A stretch of 64,000 bases of DNA from Morella rubra (taxonomy: Eukaryota > Streptophyta > Magnoliopsida > Fagales > Myricaceae). Shown piece after piece: positions 33,777-44,993 of the stretch (its first letter is position 1; each line of letters opens with the position of its first letter). The translations under genes were made by a program, and so were the position numbers. The notes below the pieces were generated by a model, which was not told the DNA's origin, made no database searches, and worked only from the letters and a program-made list of their open reading frames with translations. Location of the stretch: positions 19,001,792 through 19,065,791 of the forward strand of contig CM025855.1 of NCBI GenBank assembly GCA_003952965.2, read 5' to 3'.

Positions 33777-36700
33777 ATGGCTAATAGTCTAATATACTTT
33801 GAGGTGCATCATGGTGGAAGATTCAATAGGCAAAATGGATGCATATACGAGTCAGGGTCTATAAATGTGTATGGTGAACCATACAACTTGAACTGTCTCT
33901 CATTTTTTGAGGTTGAGAACATGCTAAACACGTATAGCTACAAATCTAAAGACCTTATCTACAACAAGGAGCCTGGAAAAGATTTAGTTGATAGGCTGCA
34001 TTTGTTATCATCAGATCATGATGTGTTGCGGATCGTTACTGACAACATCGGGGAGCGTGTTGTTGTCCTCTACGTTGTCAGCTTTCGAGCAGCTCCCCAA
34101 GGTGATGATATCGTATTCGAGGAGGATGAAGTAGCAGAGGCTTGTCGCATTAGACTGCATGAGAAGTTTTGGGGACAAGTATTGAGCAGGGACGATGAGC
34201 TCTTTGATGTTGAGGTGGACACGCAAGGAGCTGGACAACCAAACATTGGTACAACCAGTACATCAAAGGAAGCACAACATCGTCGTATAACTTGGAAGAG
34301 GATGGGACAGAGCCTAACTCCTCGTCTGACGAAAGTACCAATGATGAAGTTGAGGATGAAGGAGGAGAGAGCGAAGAAGGAGCTCTAGTTAGTCCTAGAG
34401 TTGACCAACCTAAGCAGTGGCCAGAAGAGGAGGATGATGGTAAAGTGAATTTGATCCTATTTCTCACCACTCAATTACATTATTGCATGACACTTGTTGA
34501 TTTTTTTTTGTATGTAATAACTCAGATATGGGCAGAAGCGACATGCTGCTTTCACCACCTAATACCAATTATGAGAATGGTGCAACCAGTGGATATGCAG
34601 CTGGAGAGGAGTTTCACGAGATGGACCTAGAAGCACCGATTCTTAAATTGGGACAAAAAATTTCCTCTTTTACGTTGTTTAAAGAAGCAATCAAGTAGGC
34701 CAATATATCAAAGGGTAAAGATATCAAGTTTAAGAAGAACAGCGGGGACAAAGTCGTCATGATCTGCCGTGGGGAGAACTGCAACTACAGGGTCTACACT
34801 GCCTGGATGAAGGAGGAAAAGACCTTCCAAATCAAGTCCATTCAACCTGATCACAATTGTCCCTGCAAGTACAAAAGCTGTCAAGTTAATTTGCAATGGA
34901 TTGCGAATAAGCTAATGGAGACCTTCAAGAACCAGCCTAATTTACCTATTCCTTCAATATATGAGGAGGTGAAGAGAAAGTAGAATGTGGATGTAGACAG
35001 CTAGAAGTGCTACAAAGTTAAGAAGAGGGCCAAGTTGTGAATCTATAGAAGCCACAGTGGGCAATACGCAACACTTTGGGATTATGCTGCTACCCTGCAT
35101 ATTAGGAATCGAGGAGGTTGTGTGATTCTGTAGACTGAGAGGATAAGTCCACAGATGCCAACCACATTTCAAAGGATGTACGTCTCACTTGTTGCACAAA
35201 AGATAGTATTTAGAGAAGGTTGTAAACCCGTGATCTGCCTTGACGGCTGTTTTCTAAAGGGTCATTTCAAGGGTCAGCTTTTGAGCGCCGTTGGTCGAGA
35301 CCAAAATGAAAATATTTATCCAATCGCTATGGCGGTTGTTGAGGTAAAGCTGAAGAACAGCTGCACTTGGTTTCTCAAGACACTTGTGGTGATCTCGGGA
35401 CTCCTCCAATGCAAAGTTGGACATTCATTTTTGTCAAGCAAAAGGTAAAGCACCCTAAACTGTTGTACCTTTAGTTAAGTTCTGAATATTTACTCTTAAA
35501 GTTGATTGTGAGTTAATACTTCGCGTGTCTTTCATAGGGACTAGTTCCAACATTTGATATCATTGTGCCTACTGCTGATCATAGCTTCTATGTGAGGCAC
35601 CTATACATCAAATTTAGAGAAGCTAGGCATCGAGGCGTTGCGTTGAAGGATAAGTGGTGGGCAGCAGCTTCAACATACACCAAGTCAGAATTCAATCAAA
35701 AATGGAGGAGTTGAAGAAGATCAAGGAAGAAGCTTACAATTACTTGCGAAAAATAGATCCAAGTGTGTGGTCGCGTGCATGGTTCCATACACATTCCAAG
35801 GGTGATTTGCTGGTCAAAAACTTGAGCAAATGCTTCAACTCCTACATCATGAAAGCATGCGACAAACCGATTGTGACTATGGTAGAGGTGATAAGGAAGA
35901 AGCATGAAGAGGTATCAGCTGAAGCGGGACGGGATAAACAAATACGAGGGACATTCTGTCCGAAGATAGTGGAGAAATTAGAAGCTGCCGGACTGAAGCA
36001 GCATTTTTTCTACCCACTTACGCTGGTGAGAGATTCTTTGAAGAATGAAGGCTAAAGCAGTTTGTGGTGAATTTAGTGCAAAGGACATGTTCTTGTTAGA
36101 AGTGGGAAATGACTGGCGTACCATGTTACCATGCATTTTTATGTATTTTGTGACAGTGGGAAACCCGAGGACTACATTCACCCATACTATAGTGTGGCCA
36201 TGTACAAGCTGGCTTACAAACTTGTGATATACCCGATGCCTAGTGAAGACGATTGGGTGAAAACTAGGAATGAGCCTATAGAACCTCCACTTGTTAGAGT
36301 ACAGTCAGGAAGGCCGTAGAAGGTAAGGGTTCGAGGTGTAGACGAGCCGAAGAATCCCAATAGACTACGGAAGATGGGGATCCACATTAAATGCTCATAC
36401 TGCAGGCAGCAAGGTCACAATAAAAGGAGGTGTCCTAAGAAAAAGGCGGTGCAAGTACGGGTCAGACGTTCATAAGTGTGGCAGAAGCTCCATTCCATAA
36501 AGATGAATATGGAAAAGCTCTATTCCAATGGAATATATACGGAGAAGCCCCATTCCAAGGAGAAGCTCAATTCCAAAGCTAAAATTCATGACGATAGTGT
36601 AAATGTGTCTATTAATGTTGCTTGTTTTTAACTAAACATTTTTGTAACTTAAAGTTATATGTGATACTAACTATGAACTTTGTTTTTTGCTATATAGATG

Positions 36701-37297
36701 CTATCTCAACCCCGCACACAACACTCTCCATCACAAGCACCTACTCAACCACAAACTCAGCAACAATATGTAAGTGTCTATTTAAGTATCAAGTTAATGA
36801 TGTAAATATGTTCATTTAGGATATAAATGATGTAAATGGTTTATTATAAAGGTGCAATTAGAAAAACAACCCCAGTCACAAAAAACAACCACAAAATCAG
36901 TGTCTGGACAGTCAACCCCTAAATCTTCAGTAGGGGCACAAGTTGGCAATAGAAATCAAGTATGTGGAGTTGCATCCAGGACACGATCCCGAAAATCTGG
37001 CAGGATCAATAGTCAAGTAGGAGGCCAAGCAAACAAGAAGCCAGTTCTTGTTGACCTTGAAGCAGATGTTGGAAGAGCAACGAGTGGTGGTGCTTTGTGT
37101 TCCTGGGGACCACCTAGTAAAGGAGGGATTAAATTCAGGGTGTCTGAACTGCCTTCAGATGTGGGCGAACACCGCAACAGTGCAACTGCCAAAGGAAGGG
37201 TAAATCTATGTCATCGAAGGTAGTTATGCCTATAGTGAGACAAGCAATACAACGAGTGAAAGCTAAGAACAAGGGCAAGGGGAAGAAGCCAGAATGA
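33777..37297 (+). pseudogene. MuDR-type transposase (mudrA-like), with stops
   Basis: It cuts and moves the MULE by a DDE mechanism. The chosen start is MANSLIYFEVHHGGRF at 33777, beginning the PB1-like N-terminal domain (LLSSDHDVLRIVTDN). An acidic Ser/Asp/Glu linker follows (34290-34450). A MuDR DNA-binding region (34640-35120: LFKEAIK, then DIKFKKNSGDKVVMICRG) has four or more stops. The MULE domain has first catalytic Asp CLDGCFLKGHFKGQLLSAVG (about 35239), an intron with GTAAAG donor at about 35446 and acceptor near 35538, and FIFVKQKG where the family has F-x-S-D-K-Q-K-G, so the second Asp is lost. HLYIKFREARHRGVALKD and an alpha-helical region (35690-36055) follow. A SWIM finger CSC-x-KWEMTGVPCYHA (about 36081-36131) carries a stop. 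The CCHC knuckle CSYCRQQGHNKRRC at 36390-36431 is intact. A polar tail ends KGKGKKPE at 37297. Confidence 0.88.
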
Positions 37298-37401
37298 CAT
37301 ATTTAATGGAATCTTAATGATGTACTTTATTTGTCTTATGTTGAAAACTCTGGACTCTGGGATTCTTTTTTGTGATTTGTGGATGTTTGTAATTAATTAT
37401 G

Positions 37402-37545
37402 GGTAGGTTCAGTTTAGGAATTTTTGGGTTGTATTATGTCCAAATGGTAGATAGGTTTGGTTTGGGAAGTTTTAGGTTATATTATGCCCAAATGGTAGAC
37501 GAGTTCGGTTGGGCATCTTTTTGGGTTGTATTATGCCCAATTTTT
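37402..37545 (+). repeat. ~50-bp tandem repeat, three copies, between the MULE genes
   Basis: Units centred on GTATTATGYCCAAATGGTAG, with AGGTTYGGTTTGGGA-like spacers, repeat about every 50 bases. They lie at the 3' ends of the two convergent genes. Confidence 0.7.
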
Positions 37546-37917
37546 GGAATAGGTAAGGAATGTTTTGTTGATTCTTCATGTACAAATTGTATATCCACAC
37601 AAATGAAATAGTTGTATTTTGGCAAGCATTTGCAAGATTCTTACTCTTCCATATCAAATATGATTAGAATCTTAATACAACATTACAAAAAGGTCTCAAT
37701 TCATCAACAACTACATAAACAAGATTACACAAAATTAGAATCTTCATACAACAAACATTACAAGTAGTAGAGTTTGCACAAAAAGGGCACCAATTCTAAA
37801 TTTTCATAGCAATTTCAATCGGTCATATTTATCATGGCCTATATTGAAGTAATTAGCCACAACACAAGCGACAAAAAATATCCAAGACACAATGAAAGCT
37901 TGTCTGTAATCTCTCAG

Positions 37918-38480
37918 TTAAAGTTCAAAAATGTGTCTTTGTCTTTCAAGTTCAAAGCGGTGACAAACGTGTTCCTTCTCGATGTCTTCAAGTTCCATGC
38001 GATGATGAGCATATTCTTTCTCAATGTCTTCAAGTTCCACGTAGGGACAAGCACGTTCTTTCCCTATCGCTTCAAGTTCCACACGGTGACTAGCATTCAC
38101 TTTCTCTTGTCTTCATTAGGAGATGGTTCTGTCATATCCACCTTCACCTTTTTATGCATTGTCCGCATCAGTCTCAACACTCTCTTTCCATGCTCACACA
38201 TTGGTGGGTTGTACCATCCGAAAAAGTCACATGATTTTCCAGCCTATACGGCACGCATTCGATATTGTTGGTATTAATCAAAGCACTTAACTTAATTAAA
38301 TCAAAGTAGTTGATAAAACTGTCTTATGCATGTATTTACCTCGTAGTTCACGCTTGTGAGAAAACATCTCCCAAAGTTGCTTTCAGTGTAGGATGTCGTG
38401 AGGCATGTCAGAACACTACATCAACAACAAGGGTATGCAGTGGTTACTCCTCCACTTGACCCACAAGAAGCATTGGACAT
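37918..38480 (-). pseudogene. GRF zinc-finger / coiled-coil gene carried by the MULE
   Basis: Minus-strand start MSNASCGSSGGVTTAYPCC at 38480, an in-frame TGA inside the C-x-C half of the finger, then TSYTESNFGRCFLTSVNYE and a GTAAAT donor near 38340. After a short intron the second exon (from about 38270) reads RAGKSCDFFGWYNPPMCEHG in pieces, the second half of a GRF finger, which is usually followed by P-P-M-C. Frames shift in places. The C-terminus (38090-37918) is a Glu/Arg-rich coiled coil made of 14-residue repeats such as MELEDIEKEHVCHR, ending at a TAA. GRF proteins of this plant type have no established function. By position it is the counterpart of mudrB in maize MuDR, with no sequence claim. 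The gene lies wholly inside the MULE ends. Confidence 0.65.
37935..38080 (-). repeat. 42-bp tandem repeat coding heptad pairs
   Basis: Three and a half copies encoding VELEAIGKERACPY, VELEDIEKEYAHHR, MELEDIEKEHVCHR and FELERQ. The 14-residue period is two heptads, so the repeat builds the coiled coil of the GRF protein. Confidence 0.8.
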
Positions 38481-38936
38481 TTTCCTCAAAATGGCTGACA
38501 ATAACACAATAACTGGTACGTTGAAAATAGCATGAGACAGTTATTAAACTAAGACTACCCTACAGTACCACATTAACAATAAATGGGTATTTAACAAAGA
38601 CACAAAACACTTAAGTCTTAATAATAAATGGATATTTAACAAAGACACAGAACACTTAAGTGTTAATAATAAATGTGTATTTAACAATAAATGGCATTCT
38701 ACATAATATATCTGCATCATCATAGCTGAAACCCAAAAAACTCAAGTTTGTATAAAACAACAAGAAGCAAAAATCGAGAAGGAAGAGAGGTGAACACCTG
38801 CTTGTGACTGTAAAGAGTGGTGAAAGGCTCGAAAATCTCAGTTCGATGCCAAGGGTTGAGCTACCTCCTCATCAGTAAGGATGGAGAGGGAAATCTCAGA
38901 GCTTGGCCCTGTGTTCAATGGAAGACAAATTCAAGA

Positions 38937-39180
38937 ATATTGGAAGAGGGTTACTCAAAGTTGTCGTTTTGAGACTGAGGGCAAATGTGTCTGTTTCCAT
39001 TTAAAAATTGCACTTGCTGCGCACGTGACCACTGTTTTGTCAATTTGGACAGAAAAAATTGACGGAGGGCTCAAATTGATAGATTAGGGAAGTTAGTGGG
39101 TTTAATGTGTCAAAATTGATAGTTTTTGGTCCTTTTTGACATTTGTGTGCAACTTTGAGGGCTCAAAGTGACTTTACCCA
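38937..39180 (-). repeat. MULE right terminal inverted repeat
   Basis: Inverse of 32789-33032. The outermost bases read TACCCA. The open frame at 38881-39087 is only repeat sequence. Confidence 0.88.
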
Positions 39181-40201
39181 ATAAAATGATCTCTCTTTTC
39201 CCATCAAATCATCTCTTTCTATTACAAAAAATTCACTCAAGTTATCTCTGTATATTTTTTACCAACTCCAATACAAATTTATTTTTTATTACTTTCTCTC
39301 AAAATCTAATAAAAGTCTAATTCACCTCAATTTTTACAATATTCTCAAAATTTTGGTTTGCAAATACGGATGGAAGAGAAGGATAGGAAAGCCTGCAAAT
39401 TACCGTTAGTACTTGAAGGGAGATATCACATACCCTCCCGTTGAATGGTAGGGAAAACCTGTGTTTTCCCAGGCCTGGAAGAGAAGTTGGAACAAGTTGA
39501 AGGCAAATGAGTACTTTCATCGACTCATTGACTAATCCTCACGAACAGATCAACTGGGTCATATCTAAAACCATTGAACAAATTCGGACTCTCTAGAAAA
39601 GCCCGTTTTCTAGATGGCCTCAAAGATTAAGGGAACGGAAAACTCGCTTGCACATGTACTGGTGCAATGGGTCGCAACGACTAATTTTAGTGGTGGCATA
39701 CTATCTTCTCTTTTCTTTTTTTTTTTTCTAGCATTTGAAAGTTTAATGTGTCTGATCCCCATAATCTAACTATTTAATTAATTATTTATGAAGCTTAGTT
39801 TCAGAGGAAAAAAAAATTCCTCTAGGAACTACAGCATAGAGGAAGAATGTGCTATTTTCCGAAGTTCGCCTAGAGATCCGATAGTTTTTATCTTTCTCTC
39901 TGTTTTTTCTGATAAATTAGGTTTATTTAATTTAGATAAAACTTAAATACAAAAGAATATTTTGTAATGCAAGCATGATAAGAAATACCATAACAAATTA
40001 TTACCAGCTATGAGTTGTTCAACTCGCCCACTTTCCCTTTGAACAAATAAAAAAATAAAATAGTAAACTTGATTACCGTAAACTACACTTCATTTGCAAT
40101 GTGCCCCACAAATAGACAAGCAATTTATGTGCAACTTGCAAAAAGTTTGTGATTTGAGAAAGTCAATTGCAAATGGTTGCTTTAGGGCAAAGTACAAATA
40201 T
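39181..40201. other. AT-rich intergenic DNA
   Basis: The first nine bases are the right MULE target duplication. No gene or further element is seen. Confidence 0.55.
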
Positions 40202-40928
40202 CTTCTTTATAGCCCTCATGGTTTACACTTTTTCCAGTTTAGTCCCTAGGATAAGTTCTCTCCCACATAGATCCTGGAGACCATTTCACAAGTTAGTCCT
40301 TCAGTCTGCCTTACATACAGAATTGTTGACATGAATAACGGTGGCAATAAAAAATTAAAATTAAATTAAATAAGACAATTATGCAAAAAATACTTAAAAT
40401 GAAAAAAAAAATTATACAAATAAGGAATGACCCTCCACTTCTTGAAAAAATATATAATAAATACCTCAAAAATATAAATACCAAATGAGAAAAATAAAGG
40501 AAAAGCAAGGTATGCAAGGCAAGTAAATAAAAGGGAAAAATACTTTGGCTATCTTGATTCAAATTATAATTTATAATATCTCTTTTTTCAGTACTTATCT
40601 AATTTTATTTGCATTTCTACATTTTTTTTTTTTTTTATTTATTTTATTTATTATATTTTTCCAAGGAGTTCATATCTCTTTGTAGCGTTTTTTTTTCTAT
40701 TTTTAGTATTTTTCTACATATTTTTCTCATTTTGTAATTTAGTTAATTTTCTAATAATTTTTTATTGTCAGTATTAACCGTGTCAGCACTTCTATTAGTA
40801 AGGTGGAGGGGAAGGACTAAATGGGGAAAGGATCCCTAATTTAAAGATTTCTATAACAAGATTTAAAGGACTAAATTAGGAAAAGTGTAAACCACAGGAA
40901 CTAACAGAACAATTTAGCCTTCTTTATA
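40202..40928. mobile_element. Inverted-repeat element (MITE or MULE derivative)
   Basis: CTTCTTTATA occurs at 40202-40211 and 40919-40928. The DNA between has partly matching inverted arms: TGGTTTACACTTTTTCCAGTTTAG at the left, and TGGTTTACACTTTTCCTAATTTAG when the right arm is inverted, then a second block around AGTCCTTC. The core is AT-rich and noncoding. The outermost 20 bases do not pair well, so the ends are uncertain. Confidence 0.5.
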
Positions 40929-41604
40929 AGCTAGATAGGGTCCTCTGGCCATTGAAACATGCCGCAACAGTTGCAGGAAAGGCATTTCATCTGTTTCTGA
41001 TCAGTACGTACAAAACCAAGCTCAGTTAATTCAGGCAAAGTTTACCAAAATCTAAAATTTCTGTAAAAAGGCAAAAATCCAGTTATAAACAATCTTCCTT
41101 TTATTTAAACTTCCAAAACCAAGAAAATATTCAGGTCATTGTAAACGAGTTTACAGCACACTTTAAAATAATACATTGCACAGGTGACAAAATTGAGGAA
41201 GTCTGCACTTATACTGGGGTCCGGGGACTTTTATACAGTGTGAAATTCAGGAGCCTGCTTACATCAAAGTTCTCCAAACAGCTGTTGCCAGCAAAATTTG
41301 CCTCATAAATCTGTATAACATGACATCAGTATACTTCACTTGATTTTCATGGTGGTGACCCAGAAAACGAAAAAAATAAAAATAAAAATAAAAAATCAGT
41401 AAGCAAAGAAAGACCTGGAAAAAAAAGAGTCGACTGGAGTCCTTCAAAACTTCGCGCAGTGTACAAAAGTCAAAAATACTCGAGCCCCAAGGAAAACTAA
41501 CAAGGGATAACCAACCATTTGATGTAAGAATAATGATCGAGACATAACATTAACCCATCTGCAGAATCTTTTGGTAGTTTTAGTACTTGCAACGTAAACA
41601 GCTG

Positions 41605-44600
41605 TTATCTGTAATCTGCACCAACAGCTTCAAGGACCGACTTAAAACCATCCCTTTCCAGGCACTCAGCCAGTTCAGCCTAAGAAAAATAAAAACAAAA
41701 ACAAAAAGCATGTCACAATGTTAGCCAAAATAGAGTCCACAAAATAAAAAGCCTTTGAATTCCCAAGAACCCATCAACTAGAAATTCGAATTAAAGAGAG
41801 GAAGAAAAGTAGAAGACAGAAGAGGACCCATAAATAAAAGTCAGGATAATTCAAAGAAACTATGGATACAGGAGTAGAGCATCAAGGATGAGATTCAGGC
41901 CATCAATAGCAAACCTGAAATTCTAAATCAAATAAGTTGTGTATGCACCACTCAAGGGACTGAAAGGACTGGGATTTTGAATTTCTATTTTTCTCGTGTG
42001 TATGTAGAACAAGCCAGTGACCAAGAAGTAATAAAATAAAGAATGTATTAGAAAGATTCATAACATTCCTAAGAAATTGCCACTCAAACTGCCCAATATG
42101 CTCCCAGAAAACTAATATATTTATAATCATCGACTGAAAAGCTGACTAATACATTTATAATCATTGACTGAAAAGCTGACTTTATTAAAATAATCACTCT
42201 TCGGCAACAACCTAACACCTCTGCTCAGACAAAATTAACCAAGTACCTGAATTTATGTAGACAAAATGATAAAAGAACAAGATGATTATTTGGTCAAATG
42301 CCGTCCAAAAGCGCCCAAAACAAAGTTGCATGGAGTTATCAGAAAAATATCCCCTAACAGAGATTCTAATCCACCCATATTGCTGGAGCAGTTACAATCT
42401 ATAGAGGGGCAAACAAGATGCAACTCGATAAACTACCTAGACCCTAGTGTAAAGAGTTGGTTACAAACTCCCAAAAGTAAGGCCAAACTCTAATCTTCAG
42501 CCAAACAGATTTCCTACTAGCTATTGTGGCTAGGGAACACCTTCTGCATCATGCTAAGCTTCAATGTTGTGATTGGAAAGCGATTTAGAAGCTTCAATTG
42601 CAGGAAAGATTAAAACTACTACTTTGGAAGATTGTCTGGACTATTTTTCCCACTCGCATGAGGTTGGTGCAAACCGTGCATGGCAGTTTTCATTCTGTAA
42701 CCTCCAGTCCTCTTTGTTCCGCAGACAAGGAAAGTCTTGAGCAATCATTCTTCAATGTCCTCTCTCCCAAATCAGTTGGAGAGAATCATTTTGGCCTATG
42801 GACGGCTCTCAACTTGCTCTTGCATCAATCTGCTCCTGGATCAAAGCTATACTTATCCCCCACAGAATACTAAACATTAAGAAAGAAGATACTCATTATT
42901 TTTGACCAATAGGAACGATTGCAATGCATTAAATGTGGTTCACTAGAAACCAGCTTATCCCCAATGACATTCAGGCAGACATTTCCAAGCTAGTTGCCTC
43001 TGTCAAAAAATGAGTTCGAGTCATTGCCGGGCATGGCAACACAAGAAGGTTCCAATTCCTACTTCCCTATGCTGATATCCTATACCCCAGGGAAGCTACA
43101 TTCACACCTTTGATACTGTTACCAGGTGGACTATTCATTCTCAGTTGGTTGTCTGCTTTGACCCCAACAGTTTAGTAATAGCTGCATGTGACTTCAAAGA
43201 TTCCTTCTCCTAGTCCCCTGGTGGGTGCAGCACAGGCTGTGTTACTTGTGGTTTCCTCTGCATTTAACAGCAAGCTCGCTGATATTGTTCCTGGAGGATA
43301 TTCACAGCTCGCCACCAATGCACTATCCTCCCCCACCTTTACATTCCAACTGCTAAATTCAATCCGTGATAGACGATATACAAGATAACCTATCCAGGTT
43401 TCAAAGCTCGCTAGCCCTCAAAATTCATCAAGAACCAGATCGATGAGCGCACTCTCTCGCACAATAGGCTGCCACCACAAGTTTCCTAGGCAGCATTCTG
43501 CTCACACTCCTTTTTACTCACAAATGCTTTCACATAATAGCATTCCAAATGACACTGAGACTAATCCACATTTTAAATTTGCTTTTCATATGTGAAATAT
43601 AAGTATCACTTGCCAAAACAGAAGGAAAAAAAATAAAATAAAAATAACAATCATGTATACCCTTCTCATGGCATATCAACACATTATTTTTTATTCTTTC
43701 AGTTTCCCAACAAGCTTAAAATATCATACATGCTTTACCAAATACCTTCATCTGAGGAATAAGGGCAGGTCCTCCGAAGGCAAATGCTGTATAAAGCTGA
43801 ATAAGACTTGCTCCAGCTCGAATTTTTCGGTATGCATCCTCACCACTGAATCAAATCTATATCATAAGTTTCTACAAAAGTTTTTTTTTTCATAAAGCAG
43901 TAGCTATGTTGGTGACAACAAGTATGATGATGACAATGTTGAGGGGTGTCTGCTTTACCTGCTAATGCCCCCACAGCCTATCAAAGGGATCTTCCCCTGA
44001 TAAAGAAGAATAGACACTGTCAAGCTCTCATTCATGGTAGTGGAACATGAAGAGGCACAATAATAAATAAATAAAAAAAAAAAAAAGAGAACAGTATCTA
44101 ACAGTGATCCCTACGCTTTCTGGAAGACTATAATAATGATGCTGCTGCATACCGTAAGCAACTCAACCAACACTGTTATGAGCTTAAGATGCATGGACTT
44201 GGGTGCTCATATATGGATCTGTGTCTGGATGTCATATATATATATCATTCTAAATTCATAAACACTGGCACAGAGGCTCAATCATCTAACCATCCAAATC
44301 TTCACCCGACATACCCCATGAAATATGATAGAACAGCAAACTCGTAGTACAAATCGCTAGCATGAATCCCTAATGCTCTTTTGAAATCCATAGGGGAAAA
44401 GTATACCAAAATTTCTTGTAAAACCATCAATGAATTCCCTTTTTTATGAGACACCAATCTGATATGTCGAAAAACCAATTTTTAAAGACATAAATCTATA
44501 TCATTGTCAAAGAATAGACTACTGTTTGGATATTTTTGAGCAGGGAAATTGGAGTCAGCCCTTCAGTTTTAACTCTTAGTGACCTGGAGGACCTGAGTAG

Positions 44601-44959
44601 CCAATATCAATCTCTAGGGTTCACATGCTTGTGATGCACATAGGGAGAAAGACAGACCAACAATTATGTGTCTACTCTATGTGCTCCTATTACAGTAGGA
44701 CAGCTTAAAGAAATACATGCGACGATAAATTACAGCAGTAACCAACATACCCTTGTTAGAAGGTACATTTCCTTCAAGCCGTTGGTAGAGAGATCAAAAA
44801 GAGGCTTCCCACTTAAGCCACCCTGTTCCTTAGCGAGTGGGTTTTCCCTTACAGGATCTGGTCTTGAGACAGTTGTGTTTGATATTATCTAAACCGGAAA
44901 AAAAAAAAAATGGGTCAAAGTAGAAATAGCAAAAATATAACTCTCGAAGAAAAAAAAAA

Positions 44960-44993
<34 letters not shown>

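Larger units (their letters stand above)
32789..39180 (+). mobile_element. Complete but decayed MuDR-type MULE, two genes
   Basis: Terminal inverted repeats of about 240 bp (32789-33032 and 38937-39180) begin GGGGTAAAGTCACTTTGAGC and, inverted, TGGGTAAAGTCACTTTGAGC, with a 9-bp target duplication outside. Inside is a transposase gene on the plus strand and a convergent GRF zinc-finger gene on the minus strand, separated by about 0.6 kb with a tandem repeat. Total 6.39 kb. Both genes contain stops. Confidence 0.92.

Noticed and set aside
34150-34470. Ser-rich minus-strand frame in the MULE
   Set aside because: Complement of the acidic linker of the transposase.
37834-38277. 147-residue plus-strand frame in the MULE
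   Set aside because: It reads the complement of the GRF coiled-coil repeats. The minus strand has the family match and the heptads.
38881-39087. Short open frame at the MULE right end
   Set aside because: Lies in the terminal inverted repeat.
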